Origin: a virus
Length of the DNA: 64,000 nucleotides
Direction: 5' to 3' (one strand)
IMG/VR virus record: IMGVR_UViG_3300032668_000004
Span: 62,001 to 126,000 of that record
A program made the position numbers and the translations under genes. Numbering within the stretch: position 1 is the stretch's first letter; each line of letters opens with the position of its first letter. The notes beneath the pieces were generated by a model. It searched no databases and was not told where the DNA came from. It saw only the letters and a program-made list of their open reading frames with translations. Below, piece by piece: positions 1 to 15,000 of this stretch.

Positions 1-3000
1 GATCTATAAACCGATGCTACTCCATTCTTGTCTACGAAATTCATATAAGTCATTTCTTCTGGTGTCCAGTGTGCAATCATACTAGTAATAATTACTTTAT
101 CAGTTGATTGAATCTCAGCTAGAATACTGACCTCATTTGCAGGATTTATTCTTAACTTAGATGATGGTACTCTCAATCCATTAACTGTTACCCAGATACG
201 ATCAGTGTATTGTTGTGACCATTGTGTTACGTTGATAGTGGCGGGACCTGATGTCGTTAGCGTCTTAGATGGACCATCATATGTGTCAGACACCACAAAT
301 GTGGTGCCGTTAACTATTTCGCTAACATAGTATTCTGTTCCTGATACTAGTCCACCGAAACTTAAGTCAGTGCCATTCAATGTGTAGTTTTCGCTAAAGT
401 AAACTGGAGTGTTTACGATCAGATTTGCAGTAGAGGCAACCGTGATCGTATTGTTTGAGCTTGTTGTTGCAGTAGCAGTCGTAGTTGTGATGTTGAACGA
501 GCCCGTTAACCAAGTATATCCACCAGAAATATAAGTAGATACGCCGATTACTGGATAATTAGTTGCCCCCAACGTTGGATTATATCCAGTGTATCCCGAA
601 ACATCACTCTGATACAAGTCAAATACAGTATCAGTGATCACTCTAGCATAGTAAATATTGTTGTTAAGCTGAATAGACCCAACTGTACCGTCAATTCTAA
701 CTAGAGAGTTTTCAGCGAATCCGTGTGGAATAGTAGTAGTCACCCTAGTAGTAGAAATTCCACCTACCTCAGCGAGCAACGTACCTGATGCATTCGACAG
801 CGGTACTGCAACTCCGTATTGATCTTTTATAGTGAACGTATTACTGATGATTGATCCAACCCAATACATTGTACCATCAACTTTAATTCCACCGAGCGGG
901 GCGATGCCAAAGAACTGAATTTGTTGTCCTACAACAAAACCAGCGGTACTAGTAGCTGTAATTAGATTTCCAGTAGACGATGTTGCGGTGACAGTAGTAG
1001 TTGCTAGTATCGGACTTAGTGTAGTATTAATCGATAGGATTGGTGCAACTGTGGTTCCAGTTAATCCGTATTGACTAGTGAGATACTGTTGCTGAGTATC
1101 GTTGTATGTCAATACTGAGATAGACGAATTTGACACAGGAGCAGACGTGAATGTTATAACGTTGGTGTTAGGATTAATACTGTAATCAGTAGTTACTGTT
1201 TTTCTAACACCATTAACTTCAACAACTGCGTTATTAGGGTTATTTTCTCCTACATAGTTAGACAAGGTGAACGCGGTTTGTGATCCAGTACCAGTAAAGT
1301 ATTGAATTTCTGGAACTGCATAACCGTACTGTGGTGTAGTTTCACCGAACAGCGAGTAGACGATGTAGTCAGTTTCAGTTGTATATGCGTCTGATGCAAA
1401 TATAATTTTTGCAGCGATGCCATTTGGCTGAGTTCCAAACGCATAATCATTAGTAACAAAGATCGCGCCTCCGGTTGTATCCGGCAACGGTAGAACAGGG
1501 CCACCATTAGTTGCAGAAATAGTGAATTCGTTATTGTTTATAACAGACGAGACGTAATACGTTGTTTGAGGAGAAATTCCAGCAAACATTGTATTGGAGA
1601 AGGTGATGCGTGTGCCCGGTACGAAACCAAATGTTGAATTCGTAGTTAATGAATTATTAATAGATTGTGTTCTAATAACAATATTAGTCGCACCTAACAC
1701 TAGTTTATTACCATTATGATACATGATAGGAGTAGTCCAAACTTGGCCATTACCAGATTGAATGCTTACATACATTGCATCGCCCGATGCAGTGACTAGA
1801 TCAAATGCCGGGCCGGCTAAACCAGTCACTGGGTCAATTGACGCAGATATAATTATAGAATCTGTAGCTGTACTAATCGACTTAACGTAGTATGTGGTCT
1901 CGGAAACTACTCCGCCGAACAGAACACCTAAGAAAGTTACAGGACCATTAAGAATAAATTTGGAAATATCCGTGCAAGTCAATCTATTTGTCGTAGAATC
2001 AGTAGAAAGAACTTGTGATTCGATTGCGCTGGTACCTGGTCTAATTACACCGCTACCTTGATAAACAGATGCGCTGTAATTACAGTCAACATATACTTCA
2101 TTAAAGCCAGTAACATCATCGACTCTAATAGGATTTACATCCGTGCTAGATTGCACTAGTTGATCACCGTTGCCTACTTCATAAACGTCAATTCTTAATA
2201 TTTTTTTAGGTGAAAATTGTAGTGGTGTCGAAAGTATAACTGTTTTATTCAACCAATTAATAGTATAATCTATACCCTCTGTAATACCAGTACCTAAACC
2301 AGTTACCGGATCTATGATTTGCACGGTAAGCTGTGCCGGTACTTGTACTGCACCTGCAAAAGTATAAACTGTTTGTGTACCGAAAGTTGGAGCTAATTCA
2401 AGAGATACAACATTAAATCCGGTATGTGAGTATTCAGTTACGTCCCAATTGCTGCCGGGACGAGTAACTACTGTCAGCGCAAGATTATCAGTAACGACGC
2501 CTGGAACTAATTCTTCAGGGCCGTAACCATATGGGAAATCCGCGCCCTTAACATCGTATACAGTAGGTGGAACAGTGAACACTGAATTGTCGGTCCAAAT
2601 AATTGTGTCAGTGCTAGTTAGAACTGTATTGTTGTCACCTACTACAGTAAAGGTAGTTATTCCGTCAGTATCATATGTTATGCCATTCAAGTTCTGTGTT
2701 GTTCCGGAAGAACGAAGTGTCCAAACATACCCATCTGTAGAAGTCTTGATCAGGCCATTGTCACCTACGCTCACAAACGTACCACCAACATAAACAGAGT
2801 CACGTACAGTACTTGGATTTGCGTCGTACTCATACATCAGTGTATTGATTGGTACTGTATCTGCTGATAGTGTTTTAGTCGATCCACCCAAAGTATCTGA
2901 TATAGTCACTAGAGTCGGTGATACTATGGACTTTACATAGTAAGTTGTCCCTGCATTGATACTTGAAAAAGAATTACTAAATTGTACTGCTGCATTTACT

Positions 3001-6000
3001 GTGAATGCATTTGGTGCAGTACTGATTATGTAGTTAGTACTACTAAATGTAGTTACTAAAGCCTCATTTCCGAACCAATTAATTGCATCAGTGCTAGTAT
3101 ACTGAACATTATTTTCGCCCAGAGCCACTATAGTGGTTCCGTTACTTACTACAGAATTTAAGCTCTTATTAGTAAGTGGTGCAACTTGAGTCCAAGTAAT
3201 GCCATCCGCACTAGTTATGATGATGTCTGTAGGGACCAACTGAGTGACACCTGTTGAATAATCATATCTTAATCCGTTACCTACTGCTACAAATCCAGTA
3301 AACGAGGCAGTTTGAACAAAACTTACTCCATAGAGTTCTACTTCAAAAATAGAATCAAACGTGTGTACTGTATTCCATGTTATTGCATCGGTACTACGAA
3401 CGATATTGTCTCCTACTGATATCCAGCAACCATTACCGTATGCAGCCGCTTGCGAGGAATGTTCAGTAGTATTTGCTACTGTCCAAACTAGACCATCCAC
3501 ACTAGTAAGAATAGGAGTTGCATTGTTAGCGGCGGAAATTAAGTAAGTACCATTGTTGTATACAATATTAGTTACATTTATATCAGTATTTGCTAGTTGA
3601 GTTATAGCCCATGTTATACCATCGGCACTAGTAAGAAGTGCAGAATATGTAGGTAAGTTGGCAACTGCATGGTATACATTGTTATGGTACTCTACCGCAG
3701 TAATGTTGACTTGTGATGGATAGAATGGCTGATCTTGTACAACCACATCTAACGCAAATTGTTGATTAGGTTGGAATGCATTACCCAGGTATATTGAATT
3801 CGGATAAGTTACCCCATCGAATAGCTGAGTTAGATCCACACCAGGCATATTGACAGTTGGTTTATAGTAACCCATAACTCTGTCCATCGCATTAAGTCTA
3901 CGATCACCTGAATCCAATTCCTCCCACTTGCCTATAACAAATTCTTTATCGTTGTTAGATATGACACAGATATAGACTTTATTGTTGAATTTCACAATCG
4001 ATTGATTAAAGTAGAATGGTTCAGGTAAGAACGCATAACTACCTGATTTGGCCATAGTATATGACAAACTAGATGCATTAGACAAGGTGATAGCTGTTCC
4101 GCCAGGGGTGCTGCTTATCTGTAAGGTGTTGGATGTGAAGTTTACATTATTTACAATGTAATACGTTTGCCCTGCAACAATGCCGGCGGACACATTTCCA
4201 GTAAACACTACTGCATCATTCACATTGAATCCAGTTGTACTATTAACTGTGATTATATTTGATGATACACTCTGAACTGTAGTAGTGGTATACCCATTGA
4301 ATGGGAAGTTGATACCGCTTACTGGAACAGTTAACAGAGGATTGCTGTAGACTTCTAATTGATTTGATGAGATAACTTTTAGGTAGTACTTAGTAGATGT
4401 AGATGGTACATTACCCGATGCAATAACATTAATGATTCCACCTAATGCATCAACCGAATTGACTTCAAGAGTAATATCATTAGCCGGTGACGTTCCTCCG
4501 ACTGCTGTACCCGGAATAGTAATTATATTATTGACTGCAAATCCGGATCCTGCATTTGTTGGAACTGCACTGTACCCACCTAACTTGTATGACAAATCGA
4601 ATGTAGTATAACCAGTTACATATTGTGTTGCAGTTGATACCGTAGTGTGATCAGATGACAGTGCAAACTCGCTGCCATTAACTGTAGTAGAAACCGTAAA
4701 GAATGGATCACCAGCGCCGGTCATGACTCCATTATCATTTGTCAACGTAATTGCCGGGCCGCTGACGGTCAGAGACAAGGTGAACGTTGTACTACTAGGA
4801 ATATCCTGAATATAGTACGTCTCTGTTACAAAGATACCACCCAACGATTGTCCCGAAAATACTATTGGCATTCCTATATACAGAGAAGCAGTTGAACCGC
4901 AACTTAGTACATTACCAGAACTTGATGTATTAGTTACAGTTACTTCAATTACAGTGTTTGTGCCGTCGCCAGTGTACTCTCTAATATAGTATGTTGTACC
5001 CGCTACTAGGTTACCTATGTTAGTAGTAACTCTAATAGGCATATTCTTGTAGAAGAAATCTGTTCCACCCAGTGAAGCACTGACTGCAATTCTATTAACT
5101 GCTGAAATCGTTGCGTTAATGCTGCGAGATATAAGCGAAGAAACTTCACCTGCGGATACAATATTATTAGGGTATTGGCCCGAAGTTTCATAAATGGTAA
5201 ACAGTTGTCCGTTAATTTGTCCAGGGCTTATTGGTAAAGACACATTCATAGTTGCTGAACCAACCGCAGTTGTTAGTGCAACCGTGTCCTTTTGATTTGT
5301 CATTATTGCACTGGTATCAGAAGCAGCAACAACTGTAGTAAGATTTAATACTGCTCCGTTCTTTGTAGCAGAGAGAGTTATTTCTTTACTTGAGAGATAA
5401 ACTCCACTGACATAATAGAATGTACCAGCTACTAAGCCACCGAAATTAGTAGTGCTTGTTCCTGCAATAACCATATCAGTAAAGACCACAATATCATTGA
5501 TGTTAAAGTTAGTGCCATCATTTACTGCGACTCTATCGGTAGAACCATCGACAGAATATGCAGTGGTAGATACTGGATTGGTAGTCGCAGACATAGTAAA
5601 TGTTTGATTATCTATCACACTTGTAACGTAGTATGTTTTATTAGCTACAATTCCACCGAATACATCTTCAGTGAAGAAGACCGGTAAGTTGGTATAGAAA
5701 CCTAAAGTTCCACCGGTACCAACCAAACTAGTTGGAACAGTCAATGCATTAGTTGTTGCTGTGGTGGCAGTAACTTGTAGAATGCCAGGATAATTAATAG
5801 ACATTACCGCAGTATTAGTTACCTCACCAACAAAACATTCCATTGTGTAGACACCTACCACAGAGTCAGTTACACCAAATATTGGACCACCGACGGTAGT
5901 TGACACTGTAAATTCAGTTTCACTAAGAATAGTATTCACATAGTATATTTGATTGGACACTAGTCCACCAAACGACAAGGTCGACTGGAATTTGACCGGC

Positions 6001-9000
6001 ATACCAATATAGAAACCGATGGTAGTACCAGATGCGTTTGGTTGTCCTCCTCCGTTATCTTGTGGAATCAGAGTAATAGAATGATTGCTTGCTGTTGTTC
6101 CGGATACATATCTTATAAATGAAGACCAGGTAAGCTGCTGATCGTTGCTTATGTCGGTAATTTCAAATACTGCGCCTTGGGCACTAGCCAAAATACTGTC
6201 GATTGGTGGTTCAGTGCTTTCTAATCCAATGGATGAGCTTGAAGTTGTGCTACTGTTGTCTAGCGTACCAGCAAAGAACGATCCGTAATATGCGCCAGCC
6301 TCCCAATCTTGTACCTGAGAACCATATGTAGTTCTGTCAAAACGTATTGTAGTATTGTTTTCTCTAATCGGCAATGCCGTCGTGATAGCGGATGCTCTCG
6401 CGCCTGAACTTAGAGTCATATCACTTCCAATTCCAATTGGGTAAATTTTAACTCTAGCTTTATCATTTATCGCATCACTATAGGTTGTGTAGAGAGCAAT
6501 GATAGCTGTAGGAACTGTCTCTAATACATTAATGTAGTACCATTGATTGTTTGCCAATGCACCCACTGATGCTGTTATTCCGGATTTATATAGAACGGCG
6601 TCACCAGTCTGTAGATTAGGAGCATAAAGTCTAATAGTGTGAAACGTTCCGTTAACTGCGGTATTGTCAAACGCAATTACTTCTGCCGGATCAATAACAA
6701 TTTCAGGAAGAACTGCGTATCCTTCGCCAGGATCAATTACATTGATCTGTAACACAGAATCGAGGTTCATTACTGCTTCTAGAACTGCCGGAGTTTTCGG
6801 TGCAGGATATATACTTGTATCGATATATGCAGTAACCTTAGGTGGTTCAACGTAGCCGCGGCCTCCGAATAGTACCAATGCAGCTGGTAAATCAATATAA
6901 ATTTGGGCGCCGGTTATATGATTTTCAATAGGAGTTCCGTTTACACCTCTAACCAATCCACTTAGTACATTCAATGCTCTATCTACAAATGAATATCCGA
7001 TGATTTCATTTCCGATATTAATGGTACCGTTAATTGGGAAACCGTGTGCATTGTCAACTACGATGTAGGTTGAGCTTGTGCTCACATAGGAAGTAGTTAC
7101 TGTGATGTTATAGTTTGGTTGACCTGTAATAGATACACCGTGATTTTGGAACCATTGTGTATACGGAGCCGTAGACCAAATGCTGTCAGTAGGAAGATAT
7201 TCATACTGACTGTTAGGATTACTATACACTAACTGAGGTGAAATATACTGCTGGTACGACGAATTGTAAGTTGCAGGCAGGTCAAAGTCTGTGATGTTAC
7301 CTTGATATACGTCAGTTCCGGTATATTTAAACACGAAATCCTTGATTACAACGTGATAAGGTTTTACTTCATTGATGTATCCTGACAGGAATGCAGTATT
7401 ATCTGTTTGATAAACTTCATATGGTATTAGCTCACGAATAGTATGCGATACATCAGCCAAGGACGTCTTATTCAACCAAGGCAAGAAATTTTGAGATTGA
7501 GTAGTCTCGCTCTGGATGTAGTCGAACAACAGAATTAGGCTCGTGTTTCGATATATTAGCAAGTCGCTGATATAAATTTGCTCAGTTAATGCGCGGACGA
7601 TATATCGAGTTTCTTCGCTTGGATATTGATCATAAGGTGTTGTATCAAAGAAATTATCACCATAACCAATCTTAGCTGAGGAGTAATCCCAGAGGCTAGT
7701 ATCGAATGCAATAGTACCGTTTTGAAGACCGATACGTGTCCAAACACCGTAACCATCATATCGATATACTTCAAACTTACCTGCGCCGTTTTGTTCTACT
7801 GTTACGATAGTGTTGACTGCAACATTTAACGCTGCCAAATCTGCATAGTTTGGCACTTGAAGCGAAGATTTGGTGCTATCGCTATATCCTGTTGCCCACC
7901 AATTGACGTATGACCAATAATCAGCAGTATTGAAGTATGTACCGGATTGGAACAAGAATGTTGCGTCTGGTCTAATTTCTGCAATAGGATATTGTGCTAG
8001 AACAGTATTTGCATACGTCAAGTAGTTGTTAATTGCAAGGTATCTATCATAGAAGAAACTTTGGTTTGGGCGGCTTCGAATTCCCGACTGAACAGCTAGT
8101 GGTAACCATGGGTTAGGGACAACTGCTCCTGCGCCGTCGCAGCCTGCCAAAGAGTCTAGAAGTTTTGCGTACAATGAATACGGTACGTCTGTTTCAGAAA
8201 TAGTATATCCGCCTTGAATTGCTAATGTGTGCGCCGAAGTTCCGCCGTGAGGTAGACCTGGCAAGAAGTCATCCTGATAATTCTCACGAATCAATGCGTA
8301 CTCTTGGTGAGCAACGTCATCTGTTGTTCCATTTGCAAATCCAATATGGAAAACACTGTCATTCGCATTAAAGTAATCTACTGAGTTATATAATGCAAAT
8401 GTATTAGGTAGCAGCGGTGCCATATATGCAATACCGGATCCTTTTGGATTTGAAATATAAGATGCAACAACCGAATCGGATAATGTTTTACCGGTCTGTT
8501 CAAATATTATATTAGTATTGCTAACCCAGAAGTAATATACAGGGACTGCATTATTTGATGCATTTAATACCGTGCTCACTACATATAGATTAGGGTTATA
8601 AACTGCGCCGGGGCCTGGATATGAATTGGGCGGAACAAAGCTTGCTACCCAAGTGTAAACTGCAACATCTGAGCCCGGAAATACTGCACCCCAATATTTG
8701 CTATTATAAACATTATCATTCTGATGATAATTCATCCAACGAACATTGTTTGTGTTGAACCATAGTTGACCAACGTGCTCTGCACCCCAGACCGAACCGA
8801 TGATGGTTGATAGATCACTGTTATATCGTGCCGGATCAGTTCCAGAAACAAAGTCTAGGTTTTCTCTTGCTGCGCCCAGCAGTTTACCTTGTAAAGGATC
8901 CATATAATCCAAATTGATTAGCGTTTGATTAGTAGAAGCACTGAAAATTTGAGTATTTTGAATTTTACTGATATCAACGATAGGTGCAGAATTTCTGTAT

Positions 9001-12000
9001 ACTGACCAGTCAGAAACACCAGTTGCATTGTTGTAAACTACTACTTGTCCGCCAACGGCTACTGGATAGAAATTAGGACTACCTACAACTACGACATTTT
9101 CATTAAAATCAATCGCTGTTCCATAAAGAGGCTGTTGACCATATGGAATGTTTTTGCTGTTTACGCTCTGTGCATATACGTATGCGCCCGGATTTGCTAG
9201 ACTCTCATTGTATAGACCAATATAGTCGAACATGTAAACTGCGCCTGCATTAACGTAGGAATCTACGAATTGAGTTGCATTGTTATCGAAGACCGTATCA
9301 TTGTCTAAATTCTCGTCATCAGTAAAGTCAAAGAAGGTGCCTTCATATCGTGTTCCTACCGGAGCCGAAATTATAACGCTATCGAATTCATTGATCTTGA
9401 TTGCAGACCCGAATCTAGATGCACCTTGCTCGTGAGGAGACTGAATAATCTGAGTTTTAGTGTACAGGTTTATACCGAGTTCAGAAAGCGTAGTACCACT
9501 ATCATATGCATACACAGTTAACTTTTGATTAATCTGAGCGATATTTTGATTGATTACTTGAATAATCAATTTATTATCACTAGTCGCTGCTGCTTGTACA
9601 TTGATAATCTTACTAGAATTGATCGTGTTCGCAACTGATTGTGCGTTTCCAGCAGAGAGATTTACTGCGAATCCATTGATCAACAACGTGCGGTTGGTAG
9701 TTACGTTACATTCATTCGTTCCGATCACTACGCCATATTCGGCGCCACCGTTAACATAAGAGTATACTGCACCTTCGACATCATTTGCATCAACTTCGTA
9801 CGGTGAACCAATTAGAAGTGTTGACCCGGTTTTGTACATATCAACCGCATAACCAAATTCAATATCTGTTCTGTCAATATAATCAGAATTGATTTGTTGC
9901 GCAGGGAAGTATTGATTGTCGCTCACAGTTAAAATGTCACCTGCAATCAATGAACTGTAATAGATAAACGATGTACCAATTACTGCGTAATTGTCATCAG
10001 TAACCAATTTACCGTTGAGATACACATAAAGAGGATCAACTTGTACATAAACAGAGAACGATAGACCAGCCGCAGTAGTTAGATTTACAGGAGTGGTGCT
10101 TGATCGTGATGTTTTTATTGATATTTCGCTACCCGAAATACCGTGAATGTAGTAGACTTGATTAGGTGAAACATTGCTTGAACCAAAATTGCTACCTGCA
10201 AATACTACTGGTTGATTGATTTGGAATCCAGTCATTGATCCGCTGCAAGTAATTCTATTTGTTACCGAAGAGGTTGCACTTGCTGTTATAGTGGCGCCAG
10301 CAGCTGGAGTCCAAGACAATGAGAAAGAAGTTGTCTGCTCAGGGAGCGAATTTTGTTTTGCTTCAAAATTTTGCATCGTGCGTTGTAGCACAAATGTTGT
10401 ACCCCAATTTGTTATCGTTGGGCTATAGTCGATAAACGGTGCGGTTACCGCTAGAGTGCTACCGTCATATGATGTTGCAAGCGCAGTCCCGAATCCGTCA
10501 CCGGCCCCTAGACTGAACAAAGATGACCCGCTTATGATAGTGGATTGCTTGTATGTAATCTGGGTCGCAGTACCGGTGCCGGCGCCGGCGCCAGTTGCAA
10601 CAAAAGTAATACCTACTTTGTTGTCTACTGCACCGATAGCAGTGAAGTCTGTACTACCCAATGACGTGATAACATATGTTTCACCGGTCACAAAGTATCC
10701 TGCAATTAGAGGAATATTTTGCTTGCGATATACATATACATTGTTGTTTTGCGCATCAGAGATGTAAAGCCAATTAGTGTCACCCGAAATAGCTAATGCA
10801 CTGCCCCAGTCGGTTACTCCTCCGGGCGCGGCTATGGTTTGGTATGTTAACATACGATCAGTAACAACCGTATGATTTAAGGTGTACAACGTTACTGCTG
10901 GCGATACGCCAGAAGGTTGAGATACTGCATATAGATTTTGGGCGTACTTTATTGTTGAACCAAACGATGTTCCGCCGGTCTTGTTTTCCTTCAGAAGGTA
11001 CGCTTGAGCTAAACTGTCGTATATGTATCTATACAAAATCCCTGTGCCGGAATCACCTATCAGGTAACCCATATCAGATGTATATGCGACAGCAGAACCA
11101 AATGTGCCGCCATCGGCCTGTTCAAATTGGTTCTGATAAGCATAATTTAAACTCTTGCGATAGACTGCCCAGTTGCCGTCAGTGTTTTCGTCTACCCAAA
11201 CAGTGTTTTTGATAAATTCGTTTTCAGCAGATGCTAACGGAATTATTCCTGCAGGTGATGCTACTCGTTGCGACACGAACCCAAAGGCTAACCCTCTGCC
11301 TTGAATTGAATTTTGATTTGCATTTAGTGCAGATAGATTTATTACAACTTCATAAAGATTTAGAACATCAGCGACTATATAATATCCATCAACATTCTGC
11401 GCGAAGTTAATGATGGCCATCGGATCTAGCTTATTGAGAGAATGCGGAGAACTGAACGTTATGGTTGCTGTTCCGTTAGTATTATTTCTAACTTGAATTA
11501 CTTGACCAATATTGGTCCATCTAAATACGTCCCATTTATTTTTAAAGTTAGCTAACCAAAAATATTCACCTACGTAGAAATTATTAATAGGAACAACTGC
11601 ACCGGTACTGTCAACCGCAGAAGGCAATCCAGAGAAGAAATATGATGACATCTTAACATCATTTACGTTGATGTATCCGGCGGATGGGTACAGTTGTGAA
11701 TTAACCGTAGTGTCTAGTGTTGACAATACATTCGGTGATGCTGGTGGTGTGTTATAATTGAATAAATTGTATAGTGGAACTTCTTGGTCTGAACCAACCG
11801 TGTATACTCCATTTGTCAAACTAACAATTGATGGATTACCCATAAGATTTGTTTGGTTTATTCTGAAGTCAACGAAGTTTTCATTCAGCACTCCACCATA
11901 TTGTTTAGTTAAAATAGACCAGTTTTCGTAGAAATCATAAGATATACTACCTTGTGGGAAAGTAGCACCTTGGAATGCATCTACTGCATTGCGGGTTCCC

Positions 12001-15000
12001 TTGTTCTTGATCAAATTTTGATAGACTTGAACTTGAGTAGAATCTGTAAGGTCTACCAGAGCAAGATAGTCGCGTGGTCTATATCCAATAAGTGAGAACG
12101 CAAGCAAGTCGGCATCTTGTTCAAGATTTGCTTGGTAAACATCATAGTATAGTGTGCTTTCGTATGCACGAGTAGAAGCGTTTGATAACATTCCTTTTTG
12201 AATGTCATTGTAATTCACGAGCTTCCAATCTTGCTCGTTGAATGTCGCGGATGGTTCTATTACTTTAAGTGCAGTCCAATACTTATTCTTATATTGTACG
12301 ATAACACCTTTAGTATACTTTAGATTACCATTCCATTCTAATACGTTGTCTTGATTTAAAATGAAGCCCCAGGCGTTTACGGTTCCGTTCCAATCAGCAG
12401 TCTTGACCCCGCGAGCGTAGATGCGGTTTTGTCTTAGTCCAGTAGTTAGATTATAGATAATATCATTAAACAAAGTGACATTATCGAATACGATACCATG
12501 CTCGAAATTACTTACGTTAAATTGAGCATAAGACATAGAATCACCCTGATTCAAGGTGTGCGCATGGAATAATGTATCGTCACGTTCAACGCAAAGATCA
12601 TTTAGTTGTATCGGATAGAGATTTTGATTTAGTATAAAGTTAGTTTGCTGAACCGTAAGCGGCTGAACTATCGCGCTTGGTCTATCAATGTTTATTGCAG
12701 TAGCAGACGGATTTAGTGTTATCAGACTTCCTACTTCCCATCCGGACATTGACCAATACAAGAATTCTGCTGCCATCTGTGCCCAAGTGACTTCAATTCC
12801 TTGTTCAACTTCATTGAACAACATGCCCTGGCTTTCAAGTTCGGCACCATAGCTCATTAGGAATTGAACTACTCCCTGAGTGCTGTAGAATTTGGTACCG
12901 TATGGAACAAGAACTACTTGATCAGTATAGTTTTTAGCATACTTAACTGTAGTACCTAAAACGTCAACACTACCGTATGTACCGTTATTGATAGGTTTTA
13001 GTGTTTTAAAGTATGCAAATGTTTGTGAATTACCGTATACAGTCCAATAGCCTTGATTTTTCTGAATGACCACGCCACTGAACATAATCTGATCGAAGGG
13101 CTGATTGTCATATAACAACACTGAATAACTTTCGTTAGGAATCAATAGTGTTGCGTTATTGCTATTAGGCGAACCCTTTTCCACATAGAATTGAAGCAAT
13201 GTTTTGTCACTGTATCCAGCAAGACGATAAACCAGACGAACATCAAGGTTATTCAAAAGGGTTGTAATGTTAGTAGTTGCGTCAACCCCTTGTTGCTTTT
13301 CATAATCTACAATCCAGTTAATGTAGCTGGTTTTTGCAGTACCATTACCATAAATTTCAATATTTGCAGGAACTAAATGGCTTCTGTCATTAACCAAATA
13401 TTGATTAAATTCAGCATTGTATTTGTAATTGTCAAGGTCGACGGCCAAATTGAAAAATTCAGCTGGTCTAGTCAGTGCAAATAGTCTCATTAAATCAAAT
13501 GGCCAAGTTGAACTACGTCGATAGCTCAACTCCACAGGTGCATCATCTCCTACTACCCAATCTTTTTGGAACGTACTTGGATTATAGTTGCCTACAATTG
13601 CGATTAGCGGAGACAACAAATCGCCGTTGGAGTCAACCGGAATAATTTTAGATAGTCCAGGACGTGCTAACTCAGGTACGGTGTAGGGATTACCGTTATT
13701 CCAAATATAACCAGCTTCTAAATCACCCCATAGAATACCGTTATCGCTCGTATAAGGAGTAGGTCCGTAACGATCAGCCCACCAGGTTGGTTCATTAGCA
13801 AATCCTAACATCTCCCATGGAGTTTCGTTTGGAGTAGTTGTGTCATAGAAATATTCATAGACCCCTCTCCAATAACCTTGCTGAATAGCAGCTTGGTCTA
13901 GTTTATTACCTGAATTTGTATAGTTATAACTGAACTCGTTGTTCTTTTGATAGTACTGGGACTTATAATCGAGACGATTTTGACCAATCCAGTTCAAGAA
14001 CGTAGGTTCGTACATCTGTATAAATTCATTCCATGAATATGTTGATGTAGAACTTCTGAAGTAACCAGGTACAACTTCGTATCGCTCGATAGGAACAGTT
14101 GTGCTTAATTTTAAATTATTGTAAATTCTTAGTTCAAACTCAAGCAGAGCCTGGTCTCTGAAATCAATCAATACTCCTAATGTTTCGTCATAGTCACCGT
14201 ATAACTTAGTGAACGATCCGTCATGTCCTTTGATGAAGTAAGTAGGAACTGTGTAATCTGAATCCAAAACTACTTCTGGATAAAATGAAGGATATAGTCC
14301 CAACTTAGTTGGTGTATTAGGAATATATGAGCCGTATGTTTGGTTGTATTCTTTAATGATGACCTTATCGCCATCACCAAGCGGGCTAATGATAGTGAGC
14401 GAAGGGGCATCCGGACTTATTATATAATCTATGCCACTAGTAAGTTGTCGTTCAACTACTACACCAGCGACTGTTCTCAACACATAAACAAGAACGCCGC
14501 TATAGTTAGCAGTTTCAAAATTATAAACATTGCTTAATGGATAAACAGAAGTATCCAGTTGATTATTGAACGTGTACGTGTTGGTGCGGTACGGAGCCTT
14601 TGACGGTAACATGTCCGACCAAAAGAATGCGTTGATTTCGCTCTTTGCAGCAGTAATCTGGTCTAGTGCGCTATCCAGAATTTGCGACGGAGTGTATCGC
14701 TGAACGTAATCTGTGTTTTGTACCGTATATACTAGTAATTGTTTATACTTTATATATTCACGGCTGTTAAACATCAATGCGTCAAACAAGTTGTGCTGCG
14801 TGTTTCGGAAAAAGGTTCCCGGCAGTACTAATGACGCAGAGTTTTGAATTATCTCTGTACCATATGGTACTAAGTTACCGCAATCTCTAAAATTATTTGC
14901 GCCGAAAATTTCACCTGTCGTGTTTGGTGAATTAATAAAAATGTCTCTATACTGTGCACGGATATCACCAACATTGGCTGTAGTTAAATCAGCATTTAAT